Source: Crambe crambe
Taxonomy: Eukaryota; Porifera; Demospongiae; Poecilosclerida; Crambeidae
Length of the DNA: 64,000 nucleotides
Reading direction: 5' to 3'
Assembly: GCA_963924555.1 (NCBI GenBank)
Contig: OZ004594.1
Location: 5,363,563-5,427,562, forward strand
Position 1 is the first letter of the stretch; each line of letters opens with the position of its first letter. Shown piece by piece: positions 63,271-64,000 of the stretch. Under the pieces are notes generated by a model. It did not search any database and was not told the origin of the DNA. It saw only the letters and a program-made list of their open reading frames with translations. A program made the translations under genes and the position numbers.

Positions 63271-64000
63271 TCAGAGAGTACGATAGTACTCTCTAAGTAG
63301 GGATAGCACAGATGCTCCATTGAAGTAGTACTTAATATTTTCTTTCATAACTCCAGAATACTTACTCCTGCAGTCAGCAACTCTTAACTTGAAGACAGAA
63401 CACCTAGGACTCAAGTATGAAGAGCAGAGAACAAAGCAGTATCATTTTATAGCGACTTCCATTTTCATCTGGTCGTTCATCATCATCATCATCAAACAAC
63501 TTATTTCAGAAATGGTTCATTCAAATGCTATAATTCTTATACCAATCTACTCAGAAATGACTGCGCTATAATCCTTTACTTTTAAATTAACATGTTCAAA
63601 AATAGCACGTCATTTTCCAACTTGTTAGCTTTCAACCTACAACGAGGCAGACATTTTATGCCCCACCCCATATACATGATTCTTGGACCTTGACCTCACA
63701 ACTGACTAATCTGTCTCTCTTGATGTTGGTCTCTCAATGCTCAGAGCGTAAACCCTAGGCATTAGTCTGGTAATGAATCGACCCTTGATGCGACAGTATA
63801 TCAGGTACATATCAGTAAAGGCCTTAAAAATTATATACAAAATTAGATCAATGGCAATCTTATTATATTAGATCTTCCAGATCAGGCTCATACAATATTA
63901 TGATGAAATCTCCAATGAACTACATAGCTACAATACATGAACTTTAACTTTTGATAGCATCCAGTTGCCTATAATTAAATAATAGAGCATTACATCAAAA
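63271..64000 (+). mobile_element. TCAGAGAG-family element copy 9 (3' end not located)
   Basis: Starts gattA-TCAGAGAGTACGATAGTACTCTCT, then AAGTAGGGATAGC. The corresponding uninterrupted site is 'gatagattatagctg' in S5 (35004). No fold-back arm or A-T return to receptor sequence was found before the window ends, so 64000 is only the window edge. Nothing coding was recognised. Confidence 0.6.

Noticed and set aside
1-64000. tRNA, rRNA or other structured RNA genes
   Set aside because: No cloverleaf with A/B boxes or rRNA-like sequence recognised by eye; a covariance-model scan would be decisive.

Overview
This window is eukaryotic: genes have short GT-AG introns, there are metazoan extracellular modules (Ig, fibronectin III, SRCR), and there is no operon structure. 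The AT-rich sequence, dense small inverted-repeat elements, a DIRS-like retroelement and lineage-specific receptor expansions together suggest a sponge (demosponge) genome. That assignment is inference. No phylogenetic marker was searched; the only housekeeping gene seen is a partial UTP6.

Layout. 1-3250 holds a DIRS-like retroelement on the minus strand: reverse transcriptase cut by the window edge, a Gag-like zinc-knuckle ORF, and an acidic N-terminal ORF. 3590-8065 holds three phase-1 exons of a minus-strand Ig-Ig-FN3 cell-surface protein. 9083-12592 holds seven plus-strand exons of UTP6 (small-subunit processome); the first and C-terminal exons are not visible. The UTP6 exons and the distal Ig exon lie between two inverted copies of one dispersed repeat (6300-7150 and 13565-14345). 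14960-15472 is a TIR element.

15.6-64 kb is a tandemly duplicated accessory locus of alternating genes. Plus strand: an intronless 12-TM transporter family related to the POT/PTR (SLC15-type) family. Five copies are open (from 23514, 30868, 37133, 46987 and 60652), with a sixth at 56186. Three are broken: a 5'-truncated copy at 17512, a multiply damaged copy at 27223 with an internal microinversion, and a double-frameshift copy at 52591. Minus strand: type I membrane receptors with signal peptide, one SRCR domain, one TM segment and a cytoplasmic tail carrying NPxY and ITIM-like tyrosine motifs. Three are intact (15622-16756, 19239-20509, 33915-35129). Two are near-complete pseudogenes (22320-23110, 41321-42575), and there are five SRCR exon fragments. 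A third component, exon pairs encoding another NPxY-bearing tail, appears three times (about 21.0, 35.7 and 43.1 kb).

The duplicated units serve as empty-site references for one another. They show that a family of elements carrying a terminal hairpin (TCAGAGAGTGC...GCACTCTCT) inserted repeatedly between A and T without an evident target-site duplication. Most copies end in long fold-back arms; one has 203-bp arms that I read as identical.

How the genes may work together: SRCR proteins recognise microbial or self surfaces, and POT-family carriers move peptides, including bacterial peptides in animal immune cells. Co-amplification of a divergent POT-like carrier with ITIM-bearing SRCR receptors therefore suggests a sponge recognition or symbiont-interaction locus. 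This is a hypothesis; the sequence shows linkage and co-duplication only.
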